From assembly GCA_030604735.1 (NCBI GenBank), contig JAUVVG010000012.1, positions 25,809-89,808 of the forward strand: 64,000 nt of DNA, written 5' to 3'. A model generated the notes under the pieces. That model was given only the letters and a program-made list of their open reading frames with translations, was not told the origin of the DNA and did no database searches. A program made the position numbers and the translations under genes. The DNA is from Azoarcus sp. (GTDB taxonomy: Bacteria; Pseudomonadota; Gammaproteobacteria; Burkholderiales; Rhodocyclaceae). Below, piece by piece: positions 51,798-62,992 of the stretch (position 1 is its first letter; the number at the start of each line of letters is the position of its first letter).

Positions 51798-52274
51798 ATG
51801 ACAGAGAAGCAGGCTTTTCAGGTGCGGGACCCGGGTTTCCGGGAGCGGGTGCGGGCGAGCTTTGCCACGCAGCGCGCGATGACGCTGGTGGGCGCCGAGA
51901 TCGTCGTCGTCGAGCCCGGCCTGGTCGAGATCGAGTTGCCGTTCAGTGACGGCATCACCCAGCAACATGGCTTCGTCCATGGCGGCATCGTCGCCATGGT
52001 CGCCGATTCGGCCGCAGGCTATGCGGCCAATACGCTGACCGATGCCGACGCCAGTGTGCTGACTGTCGAATACAAGATCAATTTTGTCGCGCCGGCCGAA
52101 GGCGAGCGACTGGTGGCGCGCGGCGAGGTGGTCAAGTCCGGACGCACGCTGCTGATCACCCGCGCCGAGGTGTTCGGCTTGCGCGACGGCAAGATGACGC
52201 CCTGCGCGGTGATGCAGCAGACCATCATGGCGATGGCCGGAAAGAAGGAAGGCGGGCCGCGCCATTCGCAGTGA
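51798..52274 (+). CDS. PaaI-type hotdog thioesterase
   Basis: A 158-residue thioesterase. The hotdog core has QQHGFVHGGIVAMVADSAAG (the HGG motif) then YAANTLTDADASVLTVEYKI (split), with NFVAPAEGERLVARGEVVKS. Such proteins hydrolyse acyl-CoA or aryl-CoA thioesters. It starts just after the LiuR operator with a GAGGAGACCTCC ribosome site and is the first gene under it, 77 bases before isovaleryl-CoA dehydrogenase. Probably prevents CoA trapping by branched-chain intermediates. Confidence 0.88.
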   Translation: MTEKQAFQVRDPGFRERVRASFATQRAMTLVGAEIVVVEPGLVEIELPFSDGITQQHGFVHGGIVAMVADSAAGYAANTLTDADASVLTVEYKINFVAPAEGERLVARGEVVKSGRTLLITRAEVFGLRDGKMTPCAVMQQTIMAMAGKKEGGPRHSQ

Positions 52275-52351
52275 CTTCCAGTCTTGCCTGAGCCACACTG
52301 GAACGAATTCGAGCACAACAATACCTAACCCGAACGAATCGAGGACACCCG

Positions 52352-53527
52352 ATGATGAACGTACCCTGTCTCAATCTGAATCTGGGCGAAGACATCGACG
52401 CCCTGCGTGATGCGGTGCAGGATTTCGCGCAGAACGAGATCGCCCCGCGTGCCGAGGCGATCGATCGCGACAACGAGTTTCCGGCCGACCTGTGGAAGAA
52501 GTTCGGCGACATGGGCTTGCTCGGGATGACCGCCGATGAAGAATACGGTGGCACCAACATGGGCTATCTCGCCCACATCGTCGCGATGGAGGAGATCTCG
52601 CGTGCCTCCGCCTCGGTCGGGCTGTCCTATGGCGCGCACTCCAATCTGTGCGTCAACCAGATCCGGCGCAATGGAAATTCCGCGCAAAAGGCCAAGTACC
52701 TGCCCAAACTGATCTCCGGCGAGCATGTCGGCGCGCTCGCGATGTCCGAGCCGAATGCCGGCTCCGACGTGGTCAGCATGAAGCTGCGGGCCGACAAGAA
52801 GGGCGATCGCTACGTGCTCAACGGCGCCAAGATGTGGATCACCAACGGTGGGGATGCCGACACGTTGGTGGTGTATGCCAAGACCGATGTCGAGGCCGGC
52901 CCGCGCGGGGTGACCGCCTTCATCGTCGAAAAGGGCATGAAGGGTTTTTCCTGCGGTAGCCACCTCGACAAGCTCGGCATGCGCGGCTCCAACACCTATC
53001 CCTTGTTCTTCGACGACTGCGAAGTCCCCGAGGAAAACGTGCTCGGTCAGGTCGGCGGTGGCGTCAAGGTGCTGATGAGCGGTCTGGACTATGAGCGCGC
53101 GGTGCTGTGTGGTGGTCCGCTCGGCATCATGGCGGCGTGCATGGACGTGGTCGTGCCCTACCTGCACGACCGCAAGCAATTCGGCCAGAGCATCGGCGAG
53201 TTCCAGCTGATGCAGGGCAAGGTCGCCGACATGTACACGATCTGGTCGGCGTCGCGTGCCTATGTGTATGCGGTCGGCCAGGCCTGCGACCGCATGGATC
53301 ACAGCCGCACGCTGCGCAAGGACGCCGCCGCCGCGATCCTGTACTCGGCCGAGAAGGCCACCTGGATGGCCGGCGAGGCGATCCAGACCCTGGGCGGCAA
53401 CGGCTACATCAACGAGTACCCCACCGGCCGGCTGTGGCGCGACGCCAAGCTGTACGAGATCGGCGCCGGCACCAGCGAGATCCGTCGCATGCTGATCGGT
53501 CGCGAACTGTTCGCCGAGACGTTGTGA
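52352..53527 (+). CDS. liuA: Isovaleryl-CoA dehydrogenase
   Basis: FAD enzyme converting isovaleryl-CoA to 3-methylcrotonyl-CoA in leucine breakdown. The 391-residue protein has [18 protein letters not shown] and [19 protein letters not shown]. The catalytic base is Glu248 in [15 protein letters not shown], the isovaleryl-specific position, while the usual acyl-CoA dehydrogenase Glu site reads [12 protein letters not shown] with Gly. That pattern separates it from other acyl-CoA dehydrogenases. The upstream regulator is LiuR-like, consistent with the pathway. Confidence 0.95.
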   Translation: MMNVPCLNLNLGEDIDALRDAVQDFAQNEIAPRAEAIDRDNEFPADLWKKFGDMGLLGMTADEEYGGTNMGYLAHIVAMEEISRASASVGLSYGAHSNLCVNQIRRNGNSAQKAKYLPKLISGEHVGALAMSEPNAGSDVVSMKLRADKKGDRYVLNGAKMWITNGGDADTLVVYAKTDVEAGPRGVTAFIVEKGMKGFSCGSHLDKLGMRGSNTYPLFFDDCEVPEENVLGQVGGGVKVLMSGLDYERAVLCGGPLGIMAACMDVVVPYLHDRKQFGQSIGEFQLMQGKVADMYTIWSASRAYVYAVGQACDRMDHSRTLRKDAAAAILYSAEKATWMAGEAIQTLGGNGYINEYPTGRLWRDAKLYEIGAGTSEIRRMLIGRELFAETL

Positions 53528-53555
53528 GGCGAGCCGATCGCGGACAAGATCCCGT

Positions 53556-53627
53556 GTAGGAGCGGCCTTGGCCGCGATGCGGCGTCCGTCTTCCCGCAGG
53601 CAGTATCGCGGGCAAGCCCGCTCCTAC
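53556..53627. repeat. Inverted REP pair (BIME-like) between liuA and the thiolase gene
   Basis: Two REP units face each other. The left (53556-53577) is GTAGGAGCGGCC-TT-GGCCGCGA; the right (53606-53627) on its own strand is GTAGGAGCGGGC-TT-GCCCGCGA. They differ at two bases that compensate each other within the stem. The same head type forms the repeats at 21.8-22.1 kb. Confidence 0.82.
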
Positions 53628-53708
53628 GGAGGCCCGGCGGTCGGCGGTATTTCATCCCGCCCCTGCCGTTCAAATGAACATTCCCCGGAACACCAACAGG
53701 AGCACCCC

Positions 53709-54899
53709 ATGTCCGACCCCATCGTCATCGTTTCCGCCGCCCGCACCCCGATGGGCGGCTTCCAGGGCGATCTTTCGTCCCTGACCAGCCCTGAGCTCGG
53801 CGCGGTCGCGATTCGTGCCGCCGTCGAGCGTGCCGGGCTCTCCCCCGAGAAAGTGCAGGAGGTCATCATGGGTTGCGTGCTGCCGGCCGGTGTCGGTCAG
53901 GCGCCGGCCCGCCAGGCCGCACTCGGCGCCGGTCTGCCGCTGTCCGCCGGCTGCACCACCATCAACAAGGTCTGCGGCTCCGGCATGAAGGCGACCATGC
54001 TCGCCCACGACCTGCTGGTGGCGGGCAGCAACGACATCATGGTCGCCGGCGGCATGGAGTCGATGTCCAATGCCCCCTACATGCTGCCCAAGGCGCGTGG
54101 CGGCTACCGCCTCGGCCACGGTCAGGTGCTGGACCACATGTTCTTCGATGGTCTCGAGGACCGTTATTCTGCCGAGACCAAGGGCCGCCTGATGGGCACC
54201 TTCGCCGAAGACTGTGCCGACCACTTCGCCTTTACCCGCGAAGCGCAGGATGCGTTCGCGGTCGCCTCGACCGAGCGGGCACAGAAGGCAATCACCGAAG
54301 GCCTGTTCGGCTGGGAAGTCGCGTCGGTCACGGTCGCCGGTCGCAAGGGCGATACCGTGATCGAGCAGGACGAGCAGCCGCTCAAGGCCAAGCTCGACAA
54401 GATCGGTTCGCTCAAGCCGGCCTTCCGCAAGGACGGCACGGTGACGCCGGCCAACTCCAGTTCGATCTCCGACGGTGCCGCCGCGCTGGTGTTGATGCGT
54501 CGTTCGACCGCCGAGTCGCTCGGGCTCGCGCCGATCGCCACCATCGTCGGCCACGCCACCCATGCGCGCGAACCGCGCTGGTTCACCACCGCCCCGGTTG
54601 GCGCCATGGAGGCGCTGCTCGCCAAGCTTCAGTGGGGTGTTGGCGACGTCGACCTGTGGGAAATCAACGAAGCCTTCGCGGTGGTCACCATGGCCGCGAT
54701 GCATGAGATGAAGCTGCCGCACGACAAGGTCAATGTCCATGGCGGGGCCTGCGCGCTCGGCCACCCGATCGGCGCCTCCGGCGCCCGGATCCTGGTCACG
54801 CTGCTCGGCGCGCTCAAGCAATACGGTGGCAAGCGCGGCGTCGCCAGCCTGTGCATAGGCGGCGGCGAAGCAACCGCGGTCGCGGTCGAAATGGCCTGA
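53709..54899 (+). CDS. Acetyl-CoA C-acetyltransferase (thiolase)
   Basis: A 396-residue thiolase with Cys89 in [16 protein letters not shown], the His motif [31 protein letters not shown] and [11 protein letters not shown]. Biosynthetic-type acetoacetyl-CoA thiolases carry the KVCGSGMKA context, so it could serve acetoacetyl-CoA cleavage at the end of leucine degradation or acetoacetyl-CoA formation for PHA. Ribosome site ACAGGAGCACCCC. It lies between two acyl-CoA dehydrogenases. Confidence 0.94.
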   Translation: MSDPIVIVSAARTPMGGFQGDLSSLTSPELGAVAIRAAVERAGLSPEKVQEVIMGCVLPAGVGQAPARQAALGAGLPLSAGCTTINKVCGSGMKATMLAHDLLVAGSNDIMVAGGMESMSNAPYMLPKARGGYRLGHGQVLDHMFFDGLEDRYSAETKGRLMGTFAEDCADHFAFTREAQDAFAVASTERAQKAITEGLFGWEVASVTVAGRKGDTVIEQDEQPLKAKLDKIGSLKPAFRKDGTVTPANSSSISDGAAALVLMRRSTAESLGLAPIATIVGHATHAREPRWFTTAPVGAMEALLAKLQWGVGDVDLWEINEAFAVVTMAAMHEMKLPHDKVNVHGGACALGHPIGASGARILVTLLGALKQYGGKRGVASLCIGGGEATAVAVEMA

Positions 54900-54934
54900 A
54901 CCGACAGAAGCCCGAGAGCACACGGAGACAACAC

Positions 54935-56068
54935 ATGATTCTCACCGAAGAACAGGAAATGATCCGCGACACCATGCGCACTTTCGCGCAGGAGCGGCTC
55001 GCCCCGTTCGCGGCCGACTGGGACCGCAATCACACCTTCCCGCGCGAGGCCCTGAACGAACTGGCCGAACTGGGCGCGCTGGGCATGGTCGTGCCCGAGG
55101 AGTGGGGCGGTGCCGGCATGGACTACATGAGCCTGGTGCTGGCTCTGGAAGAGATCGCCGCCGGTGACGGGGCGACCTCGACCATCGTCAGCGTACAGAA
55201 CTCGCTGCCCTGCGGGATCATCAACCGCTTCGGCTCGGACGCGCAGAAGCAGGCCTGGTTGCGCCCGCTTGCGCAGGGCGAGAAGCTCGGCTGTTTCTGC
55301 CTGACCGAACCCCACGTGGGTTCCGACGCTGCCGCGATCCGCACCGCGGCCGTTCGTGATGGAAACGAGTGGGTGCTCAACGGCGTCAAGCAGTTCATCA
55401 CCACCGGCAAATATGCCGATGTCGCGATCGTGTTCGCGGTCACCGACAAGGCTGCCGGCAAGAAGGGCATCTCGTGCTTTCTGGTACCGGCCGATTCGCC
55501 GGGGTATCAGGTCGGCCGCATCGAAGAGAAGATGGGCCAGAAGGCCTCCGACACGACCCAGATCCTGTTCGAGGACTGCCGTGTCCCGGCCGATGCCCTG
55601 ATCGGCGAGGAGGGGCAGGGCTACAAAATCGCGCTGTCCAATCTCGAGGCTGGCCGCATCGGCATCGCGTCGCAATGTCTCGGCATGGCCCGCGCCGCGC
55701 TGGAGGCCGCGGTCAAGTATGCGCAGGAGCGCGAGAGCTTCGGCAAGACCCTGTTCGAGCACCAGGCAGTCAACTTCCGGCTCGCCGACATGGCGACCCA
55801 GCTGGAGGCGGCACGCCAGCTGGTGTGGCACGCCGCCAGCCTCAAGGACGCCGGCCGTCCCTGTCTCAAGGAGGCGTCGATGGCCAAGCTGTTCGCGTCC
55901 GAGATGGCCGAGCGGGTCTGTTCGGATGCGATCCAGGTGCACGGCGGTTATGGTTATGTGAGCGACTTCCCGGTCGAGCGCATCTACCGCGATGTCCGTG
56001 TCTGCCAGATCTACGAAGGGGCCAGCGACATCCAGCGCCTCGTCATCGGCCGGGCCCTGGCGGACTGA
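54935..56068 (+). CDS. Acyl-CoA dehydrogenase (short-chain/branched type)
   Basis: A 377-residue FAD dehydrogenase. It shows [20 protein letters not shown], the substrate-binding [19 protein letters not shown], and the catalytic Glu361 in [18 protein letters not shown], the standard position in short- and medium-chain enzymes (not the isovaleryl type). Follows the thiolase by 35 bases with CACGGAGACAACAC. Likely acts on another short or branched acyl-CoA; exact substrate unknown. Confidence 0.92.
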   Translation: MILTEEQEMIRDTMRTFAQERLAPFAADWDRNHTFPREALNELAELGALGMVVPEEWGGAGMDYMSLVLALEEIAAGDGATSTIVSVQNSLPCGIINRFGSDAQKQAWLRPLAQGEKLGCFCLTEPHVGSDAAAIRTAAVRDGNEWVLNGVKQFITTGKYADVAIVFAVTDKAAGKKGISCFLVPADSPGYQVGRIEEKMGQKASDTTQILFEDCRVPADALIGEEGQGYKIALSNLEAGRIGIASQCLGMARAALEAAVKYAQERESFGKTLFEHQAVNFRLADMATQLEAARQLVWHAASLKDAGRPCLKEASMAKLFASEMAERVCSDAIQVHGGYGYVSDFPVERIYRDVRVCQIYEGASDIQRLVIGRALAD

Positions 56069-56221
56069 CCTCTTTTTAAGCGGCCTTGTGGTTTAGACGG
56101 CGACGGCGCTTTCCCTGAACGCCTCCCTCTCCGCTCCGCGCCCGACACAAGGTCTTTTTTATTCCTGCGCGCTGGCTCGCATCCGGGTGTTCGCGGGGCA
56201 GTGCACTGAAAGGAGCTGTCC

Positions 56222-56824
56222 ATGAGCGAGCCGATCGACTTCTACTACGACTTTTCCTCGCCTTACGGCTATTTCATGGCCGAGAAGATCGATGCCCTGG
56301 CCGCAGCACATGGACGCAGCGTGCGCTGGCGCCCCTTCCTGCTCGGCGCGGTGTACAAGGTCACCGGCGATGTGCCCCTGCCTTCCAAGCCGCTCAAGGG
56401 TGACTACGCCCGCCGCGACTTCGAACGCTCCGCCCGTTTTCTCGGCCTGACCTGCCGTATCCCGGATCCTTTTCCGATCGGTACCCAGACCGCCGCGCGT
56501 GCCTTCTACTGGCTGGAAGCGCAGGACGCCGATCGCGCCCGTCGTTTCGCGCTTGAGACCTTCCGTGCTTACTTTGGTGACAACCGGGACATCTCCCAGC
56601 CGGAAGTGGTGCTCGATATCGCGGCGGCGCTGGGGGCCGACCGGAACGCGCTGCAAGCCGCGCTGGGTGAAGACACGCTCAAGGTGCGGCTGCGCGCCGA
56701 ATGCGATGCCGCGATAGCGCGGGGCGTGTTCGGTTCGCCCTTCGTCATTATCGACGGTGAACCGTTCTGGGGCGTGGATCGCCTGCCGCAGATCGAACGC
56801 TGGCTGGAGACGGGCGGGTTCTGA
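56222..56824 (+). CDS. 2-hydroxychromene-2-carboxylate isomerase-like (kappa-GST/DsbA fold)
   Basis: A 200-residue thioredoxin-fold protein. The N-terminal IDFYYDFSSPYGYFMAEKID, with Ser in place of the redox cysteine, and the C-terminal RGVFGSPFVIIDGEPFWGVD match the NahD/kappa-class glutathione transferase family. NahD isomerises hydroxychromene carboxylate in naphthalene breakdown, but this family has many members without aromatic pathways, and no such pathway is nearby. Ribosome site GAAAGGAGCTGTCC. Confidence 0.9.
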   Translation: MSEPIDFYYDFSSPYGYFMAEKIDALAAAHGRSVRWRPFLLGAVYKVTGDVPLPSKPLKGDYARRDFERSARFLGLTCRIPDPFPIGTQTAARAFYWLEAQDADRARRFALETFRAYFGDNRDISQPEVVLDIAAALGADRNALQAALGEDTLKVRLRAECDAAIARGVFGSPFVIIDGEPFWGVDRLPQIERWLETGGF

Positions 56825-56919
56825 GTGCAATTGCTCCGCGTCGACTATGCTGAAGCAGAGCGATCACCGCTCGCGCTCCGCCTCGGAATGCGGGAGCGTC
56901 TGCCGAGAAGGAGCGCACC

Positions 56920-58086
56920 ATGCCAAACAAGTCCGACCCGACCGTATCGCCGTCAACGCTGATTCTCGTCGCCACCCGCAAGGGCGCCTGGTTTGTCCAT
57001 GGCGACGCCACGCGAAGCCGGTGGCGACTGGAAGGGCCGCACTTTCTCGGCCACATCGTCAATCACCTGGTGCTCGACCCGCGGGACGGCCGCAACCTGC
57101 TCGCCGCGGTCAGCACCGGCCACCTCGGGCCCACCGTGTTCCGCTCGACCGACCTCGGCGCGTCCTGGAAGGAGGCTGCGCGTCCGCCCGCTTTTGCCAA
57201 GAGCCCGGACGGTCAGGGACGGGCGGTCGATCATACCTTCTGGCTGACCCCCGGCCACCCGTCCGAGCCGGACTGCTGGTATGCCGGCACTTCGCCACAG
57301 GGGCTGTTCCGCTCCGAGGACGGCGGCGACACCTGGGCGCCTTTTTCCTCGATCAACGACGACCCCGACTACCGGCGCTGGATGGGCACGGTGCAGGATG
57401 GCACGCCGGATGGTCCCAAGCTGCATTCGATCATCGTGGACCCGCGTGACCCTGCCCATCTCTACTTCGCCATGTCCGGCGGTGGCGTGCATGAGTCCCG
57501 CGACGGCGGTCGGACTTTCAAGCCGCTGCTGAAGGGGCTCGAGGTGGTCGAAGGCTTCGACGTGGCCGACCCGACCTTTCACGATCCGCACTGTATCCGG
57601 CTCTCGCCCGCCAACCCGGACCGCCTCTACCAGCAGAACCATTGCGGCCTCTACCGTCTCGATCGCCCTGACGACAACTGGGTGCGTATTGGCAACACGA
57701 TGCCGGGGGAGGTGGGCGACATCGGTTTTCCGATGGTGGTCCATCCGCGTGACGCCGACCGCGTCTGGGTGTTCCCGATGGACGGCCAGACCGTCTGGCC
57801 GCGCACCAGCCCGGACGGCAAACCCGCGGTCTACGGCACCCGCGATGGCGGCGACAGCTGGCAGCGGCTCGACGCCGGTCTGCCGAGCGAGCAGGCGTGG
57901 TGGACGGTCAAACGCCAGGCCATGACTGCCGATGCGCATGACCCGGTCGGGCTCTACTTCGGCACCACCAGCGGCGAGCTGTGGATGAGTGCCGACGAGG
58001 GCGGCGCCTGGACCTGCATCGCGCGCCACCTGCCCGAGATCTACGCCGTCGAGGTCGCCCAGCCAGCCGAGACCCCAGGCCGATGA
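56920..58086 (+). CDS. Cytoplasmic BNR/sialidase-fold beta-propeller protein
   Basis: A 388-residue protein without a signal peptide. Asp-box repeats STDLGASWK, SEDGGDTWA, SRDGGRTFK, TRDGGDSWQ and SADEGGAWT mark a propeller, similar to those annotated as glycosyl hydrolase or exo-sialidase, though sialidase catalytic arginines are not evident. It opens with LILVATRKGAWFV. The stop overlaps the start of a MoaD/ThiS-like gene (ATGA at 58083-58086), so the pair is translationally coupled. Function unknown. Confidence 0.85.
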   Translation: MPNKSDPTVSPSTLILVATRKGAWFVHGDATRSRWRLEGPHFLGHIVNHLVLDPRDGRNLLAAVSTGHLGPTVFRSTDLGASWKEAARPPAFAKSPDGQGRAVDHTFWLTPGHPSEPDCWYAGTSPQGLFRSEDGGDTWAPFSSINDDPDYRRWMGTVQDGTPDGPKLHSIIVDPRDPAHLYFAMSGGGVHESRDGGRTFKPLLKGLEVVEGFDVADPTFHDPHCIRLSPANPDRLYQQNHCGLYRLDRPDDNWVRIGNTMPGEVGDIGFPMVVHPRDADRVWVFPMDGQTVWPRTSPDGKPAVYGTRDGGDSWQRLDAGLPSEQAWWTVKRQAMTADAHDPVGLYFGTTSGELWMSADEGGAWTCIARHLPEIYAVEVAQPAETPGR

Positions 58087-58340
58087 AGGTCCTCATCCCC
58101 ACCCCGCTGCGCTCCTACACCGGGGAGCGCCTCGTCCCCGCCGAGGGTGCGACGCTCGCCGAAGTCCTTGCCGATCTCGATGAGCGCTACCCCGGCATCC
58201 GTTTCCGCGTCATAGACGAGCAGGACCGCATGCGCCCGCACATGCGTTTCTTCGTCAACGGCAGGGCAGTGCATGACTTGTCCGTGCCGCTGACCGAGGT
58301 GGACGAGGTGGTCATCGTGCAGGCGCTGAGTGGGGGCTGA
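58083..58340 (+). CDS. MoaD/ThiS-like ubiquitin-fold protein with C-terminal diglycine
   Basis: An 85-residue protein with the beta-grasp pattern: VLIPTPLRSYTGE, ATLAEVLADLDERYPGIRFR, then a hydrophobic strand VVIVQALSGG ending in Gly-Gly. That ending is the activation site in MoaD, ThiS and the archaeal SAMP modifiers, where an E1-like enzyme adenylates it. No moaE, moeB, thiF or thiG gene is near. It is co-translated with the propeller gene, suggesting a linked task. Confidence 0.87.
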   Translation: MKVLIPTPLRSYTGERLVPAEGATLAEVLADLDERYPGIRFRVIDEQDRMRPHMRFFVNGRAVHDLSVPLTEVDEVVIVQALSGG

Positions 58341-58566
58341 GCAGGGGCTGAACTCCACGGCAGGTCTCACAGTGAGGGTGGCGTGCCGTGGCAATCGACA
58401 CTTCGATCCGGTCCGGCGAATCGCGGACGGGCCGTTATTGGCTCGCCGACACTCCGCCGCATCCTCTATCATTCCAGACCAGTTGCGATGGCAACTTTCG
58501 CCGGGTGGCAGCAGATGCATCGCGCCACGCGTCATGCGCTCCGCCTCCGGTCCTTGCGAGAACACG
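58341..58566. other. 226-base gap before the VF530 gene, nothing recognised
   Basis: An open frame continues upstream of the VF530 start, but no family similarity or ribosome site is seen. A promoter for the VF530–RIO–arfB run is likely here, though no convincing elements stand out. Confidence 0.4.
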
Positions 58567-58845
58567 ATGAACAACCCCCAACCCAACAACCCGCTGCATG
58601 GCCTCAGCCTGGCGCGGATACTCACCGAGCTGGTGGCGCATCTAGGCTGGGCCGCGCTTGGCCAGCGGATCAGGATTCGCTGCTTCACTCACGAGCCCGG
58701 CATGGCTTCCAGCCTCAAGTTCCTGCGTCGTACCCCGTGGGCGCGAGAGCAGGTCGAGGCCTTGTATCTCGACACGGTACATGCCGTCGCCGGGCGAAAT
58801 GGCATGACCGGGCGTGACGCGCCTCTCAAGGGGGCCGATAAGTGA
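58567..58845 (+). CDS. VF530/DUF2132 family small protein
   Basis: A 92-residue protein matching the VF530 family almost from end to end: NNPLHGLSLARILTELVAHL, IRIRCFTHEPGMASSLKFLR and RTPWAREQVEALYLD. Members are proposed DNA-binding proteins from a structure of the Vibrio VF530 protein; their biological role is unsettled. Its stop overlaps the GTG start of the RIO kinase (58842-58845), a coupling that hints at a shared job. Confidence 0.9.
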   Translation: MNNPQPNNPLHGLSLARILTELVAHLGWAALGQRIRIRCFTHEPGMASSLKFLRRTPWAREQVEALYLDTVHAVAGRNGMTGRDAPLKGADK

Positions 58846-59696
58846 AGATCCCGGGCAGAATCGCGCCGCTGGTGGCCGACGGTCTCGTCGATGGCGTCAT
58901 CCGCCAGCTCATGAGCGGCAAGGAGGCGACCGTGTATGTCGTGCAGTGTGGCGACGTGGTCCGTTGTGCCAAGGTGTACAAGGAAGCCAACAAGCGCGGA
59001 TTCCACAAGGCGGTCGATTACACCGAGGGGCGCAAGATCAAGAACAGCCGCCAGGCGCGCGCGATGGCCAAGCGGTCGCGTTACGGTCGACAGGAAGAGG
59101 AGGCGGCCTGGCAGCATGCCGAGGTCGACGCCCTGCGTCGGCTCGCCGCCGCGGGCGTGCGGGTACCGACGCCGTACGACTTTCATGAAGGCGTTTTGCT
59201 GATGGAGCTGGTGACCGACGACGACGGCGAGCCGGCCCCCCGGCTCAACGACGTCGTGCTCGATGAGGACGATGCGCGGCGCTTCCATGCCGTTCTGGTG
59301 CGCCAGGTGGTGCGCATGCTGTGCGTAGGCATCGTCCATGGCGACTTGTCCGAATACAACGTGCTGGTCGACCCCGACGGCCCGGTGATCATCGACCTGC
59401 CGCAGGCGGTCGACGCCGCGGCCAACAACAATGCCCGCGCCATGCTCGAGCGTGACGTCGACAATCTGGCCGCTTATTTCGGCCAGTTTGCCCCGGAATT
59501 GCGTGAAACAGCCTACGGCAAGGAGATCTGGTCCCTTTACGAATCCGGCAAGCTGCAGCCCGATTCGGTGCTCACAGGCCTCTTCGCGACGGACGAGGCC
59601 CCGGCAGATGTCTCGGACGTCCTGCAGGTCATCGAGGCGGCGCTGGAGGAAGAAGAAATCCGCCAGGCCGGCCGGCTCGCTGCAGATAACGCGTGA
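58842..59696 (+). CDS. RIO-family serine kinase
   Basis: A 284-residue bacterial RIO1-like kinase. It shows the RIO catalytic loop GIVHGDLSEYNVLVDPDG, the metal-binding IIDLPQAVDA, and an N-terminal ATP region LMSGKEATVYVVQCG with Lys in CAKVYKEANKRGF. In eukaryotes and archaea RIO kinases act in ribosome maturation; bacterial substrates are not established. Start is GTG 58842 within the VF530 stop. It lies next to the ribosome-rescue gene arfB, which fits a translation-related role. Confidence 0.92.
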   Translation: MKIPGRIAPLVADGLVDGVIRQLMSGKEATVYVVQCGDVVRCAKVYKEANKRGFHKAVDYTEGRKIKNSRQARAMAKRSRYGRQEEEAAWQHAEVDALRRLAAAGVRVPTPYDFHEGVLLMELVTDDDGEPAPRLNDVVLDEDDARRFHAVLVRQVVRMLCVGIVHGDLSEYNVLVDPDGPVIIDLPQAVDAAANNNARAMLERDVDNLAAYFGQFAPELRETAYGKEIWSLYESGKLQPDSVLTGLFATDEAPADVSDVLQVIEAALEEEEIRQAGRLAADNA

Positions 59697-59715
59697 CGGC
59701 GGACGGAGGTCCAGG

Positions 59716-60120
59716 ATGCAAGCCCTCATTACCGTTTCGCCCGATGAAGTCGAGATCAGTGCGATCCGCGCCCAGGGGGCCGGCGGGCAGAACGTCAACA
59801 AGGTATCGAACGCGGTGCATCTGCGCTTCGACATCATGGCCTCCAGTCTGCCCGAGGATATCCGGACCCGCCTGCTTCAGCTCGGCGACCATCGCATCAG
59901 CAAGGACGGCATCGTGATCATCAAGGCGCAGAAGTTCCGCAGCCTGGAGAAGAACCGCGCCGAGGCGATTCGCCGCCTGGAAGATCTGATCAATCGGGTC
60001 GCGGCGCCGCCCAAACCCAGGCGCGCAACCCGGCCGACACGTGCTTCCATCACCCGCAGGCTGGAAGGCAAGGCCAGGCGCGCGTCGGTGAAAGCGATGC
60101 GGGGAAAAGTGGGCGAGTAG
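59716..60120 (+). CDS. arfB: ArfB (YaeJ), ribosome-rescue peptidyl-tRNA hydrolase
   Basis: Releases peptides from ribosomes stalled at the end of truncated mRNA. The 134-residue protein has the GGQ catalytic motif in IRAQGAGGQNVNKVSNAVHL, then a basic, Arg/Lys-rich C-terminal tail of about 40 residues that threads into the empty mRNA channel. Length and tail identify ArfB rather than RF2. It lies 19 bases after the RIO kinase with a GGACGGAGG ribosome site. Confidence 0.95.
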   Translation: MQALITVSPDEVEISAIRAQGAGGQNVNKVSNAVHLRFDIMASSLPEDIRTRLLQLGDHRISKDGIVIIKAQKFRSLEKNRAEAIRRLEDLINRVAAPPKPRRATRPTRASITRRLEGKARRASVKAMRGKVGE

Positions 60121-60140
60121 GCAGCGAATGGCAGTGCCGG

Positions 60141-61196
60141 CTATCTGCTCGCTTTTTCCGCGGCAGGATCTTCCCTGAACCGGCTAGGCGCCATCCCGGT
60201 CCATTCCCGAAACGCCCGCGCAAAGCTCTTCTCGCTGTCGAACCCGACTGCCGCGGCGACCTGTTTGACCGGTTTGCGTGTTTGCAGCAGCAACCGTATC
60301 GCCTGCTCCCGGCGCACTTCGTTCTTCAGCTTCTGCAGCGATACCCCTTCCTCCTTGAGCTGCCGGTGCAGCGTGCGCACCGACAGGTTGAACCGGACGG
60401 CGAGTGCTTCGGCCGTGTGGGACGCGGCCGGCGCGGCGGCGAGGATCTGGCGGACACTGTGCACCAGCAGGCGGTCGCGCCGGTACTGAAGCACGGTGAG
60501 CGGCAGGGCGCGCTGCAGCATGGTGCGCAAGGCGGCCTCGTCGCGGCGCAGGGGCAGCGCGAGGTAGCGGGCGTCGAAGCTGAAGCCGGCGGCGTCGGCG
60601 TCGAAGCGGATCGGGCCCGAGAAGAGGTAGGGGTAGGCGTCGGCGTGCGGCGGCGAGCGAAACGGCAGTGTCGTTTCGGCCAACGCGATCCGTGAGTCGA
60701 TCAGCCAGCAGGCGTAGCCGAGCAGGTTGCGCAGCATCGAGACCAGGCAGAACTCACGCAACTCGCCAAGGTCGCGGGCTTCGGCGATGCGCAGTGTGGC
60801 GATATTTCGCGTGTGACCGAACTCGAGCGTAAGATCGTCGGTGAGCAGGTGGTGGTGGCGGCACCAGCGCTTGATCGCGATTTCCAGTGTGGGCGAGGTG
60901 AGCGAAGCGCGGGCCAGCATGCCGTAGCTGCCCCACGGCAGCCTGCGTGAAAACCAGCCCAAGGCTTCGTCATCGAGCTCCTGCATGGCCAGTGCGGAGA
61001 AGACTTCCATTTGCGCGGCGGTGACTCGGACGGCCGGGTCGTCGAGCCACGGCTCCGGGATTCGCGCCAGGCGTAGCGTATTGGCCGGATCCATCCCCCT
61101 GGCGCGATACCCGAGGACGATCGCGCGGATGAAGGCGATCGGCGTGGCGGCGCGACCGCGGGTGAGATCCGCGGCGATGGGAAGGACGATTTTCAT
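60141..61196 (-). CDS. AraC-family transcriptional regulator (arabinose-binding-like N-domain)
   Basis: A 351-residue regulator. The N-terminal region (residues 20-230) resembles the AraC_binding_2/OruR-type sensing domain; the C-terminal double helix-turn-helix has ALAVRFNLSVRTLHRQLKEE and KQVAAAVGFDSEKSFARAFR followed by EWTGMAPSRFRED. It is divergent from liuB across 134 bases, so it probably regulates the liuBCD set or itself. The ligand is unknown. Confidence 0.92.
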   Translation of the reverse strand: MKIVLPIAADLTRGRAATPIAFIRAIVLGYRARGMDPANTLRLARIPEPWLDDPAVRVTAAQMEVFSALAMQELDDEALGWFSRRLPWGSYGMLARASLTSPTLEIAIKRWCRHHHLLTDDLTLEFGHTRNIATLRIAEARDLGELREFCLVSMLRNLLGYACWLIDSRIALAETTLPFRSPPHADAYPYLFSGPIRFDADAAGFSFDARYLALPLRRDEAALRTMLQRALPLTVLQYRRDRLLVHSVRQILAAAPAASHTAEALAVRFNLSVRTLHRQLKEEGVSLQKLKNEVRREQAIRLLLQTRKPVKQVAAAVGFDSEKSFARAFREWTGMAPSRFREDPAAEKASR

Positions 61197-61330
61197 GACG
61201 AGAAATGGTGCAGTGGAGTGGCAGTTATTGCAACCATGTTGGCAGCCGCGATGGGGTGATCGGCGTTAGGCTTCCAGGCTGAAGTCTTTCAATGACGATC
61301 TCGTACGACCAGACAGCAGGACGAGGAGAC

Positions 61331-62938
<1,608 letters not shown>

Positions 62939-62992
62939 TGGCGTGCGACGCCGGCAGTGGCGTCGCACCGATGTGAGAGGAGACCGGAAAAA

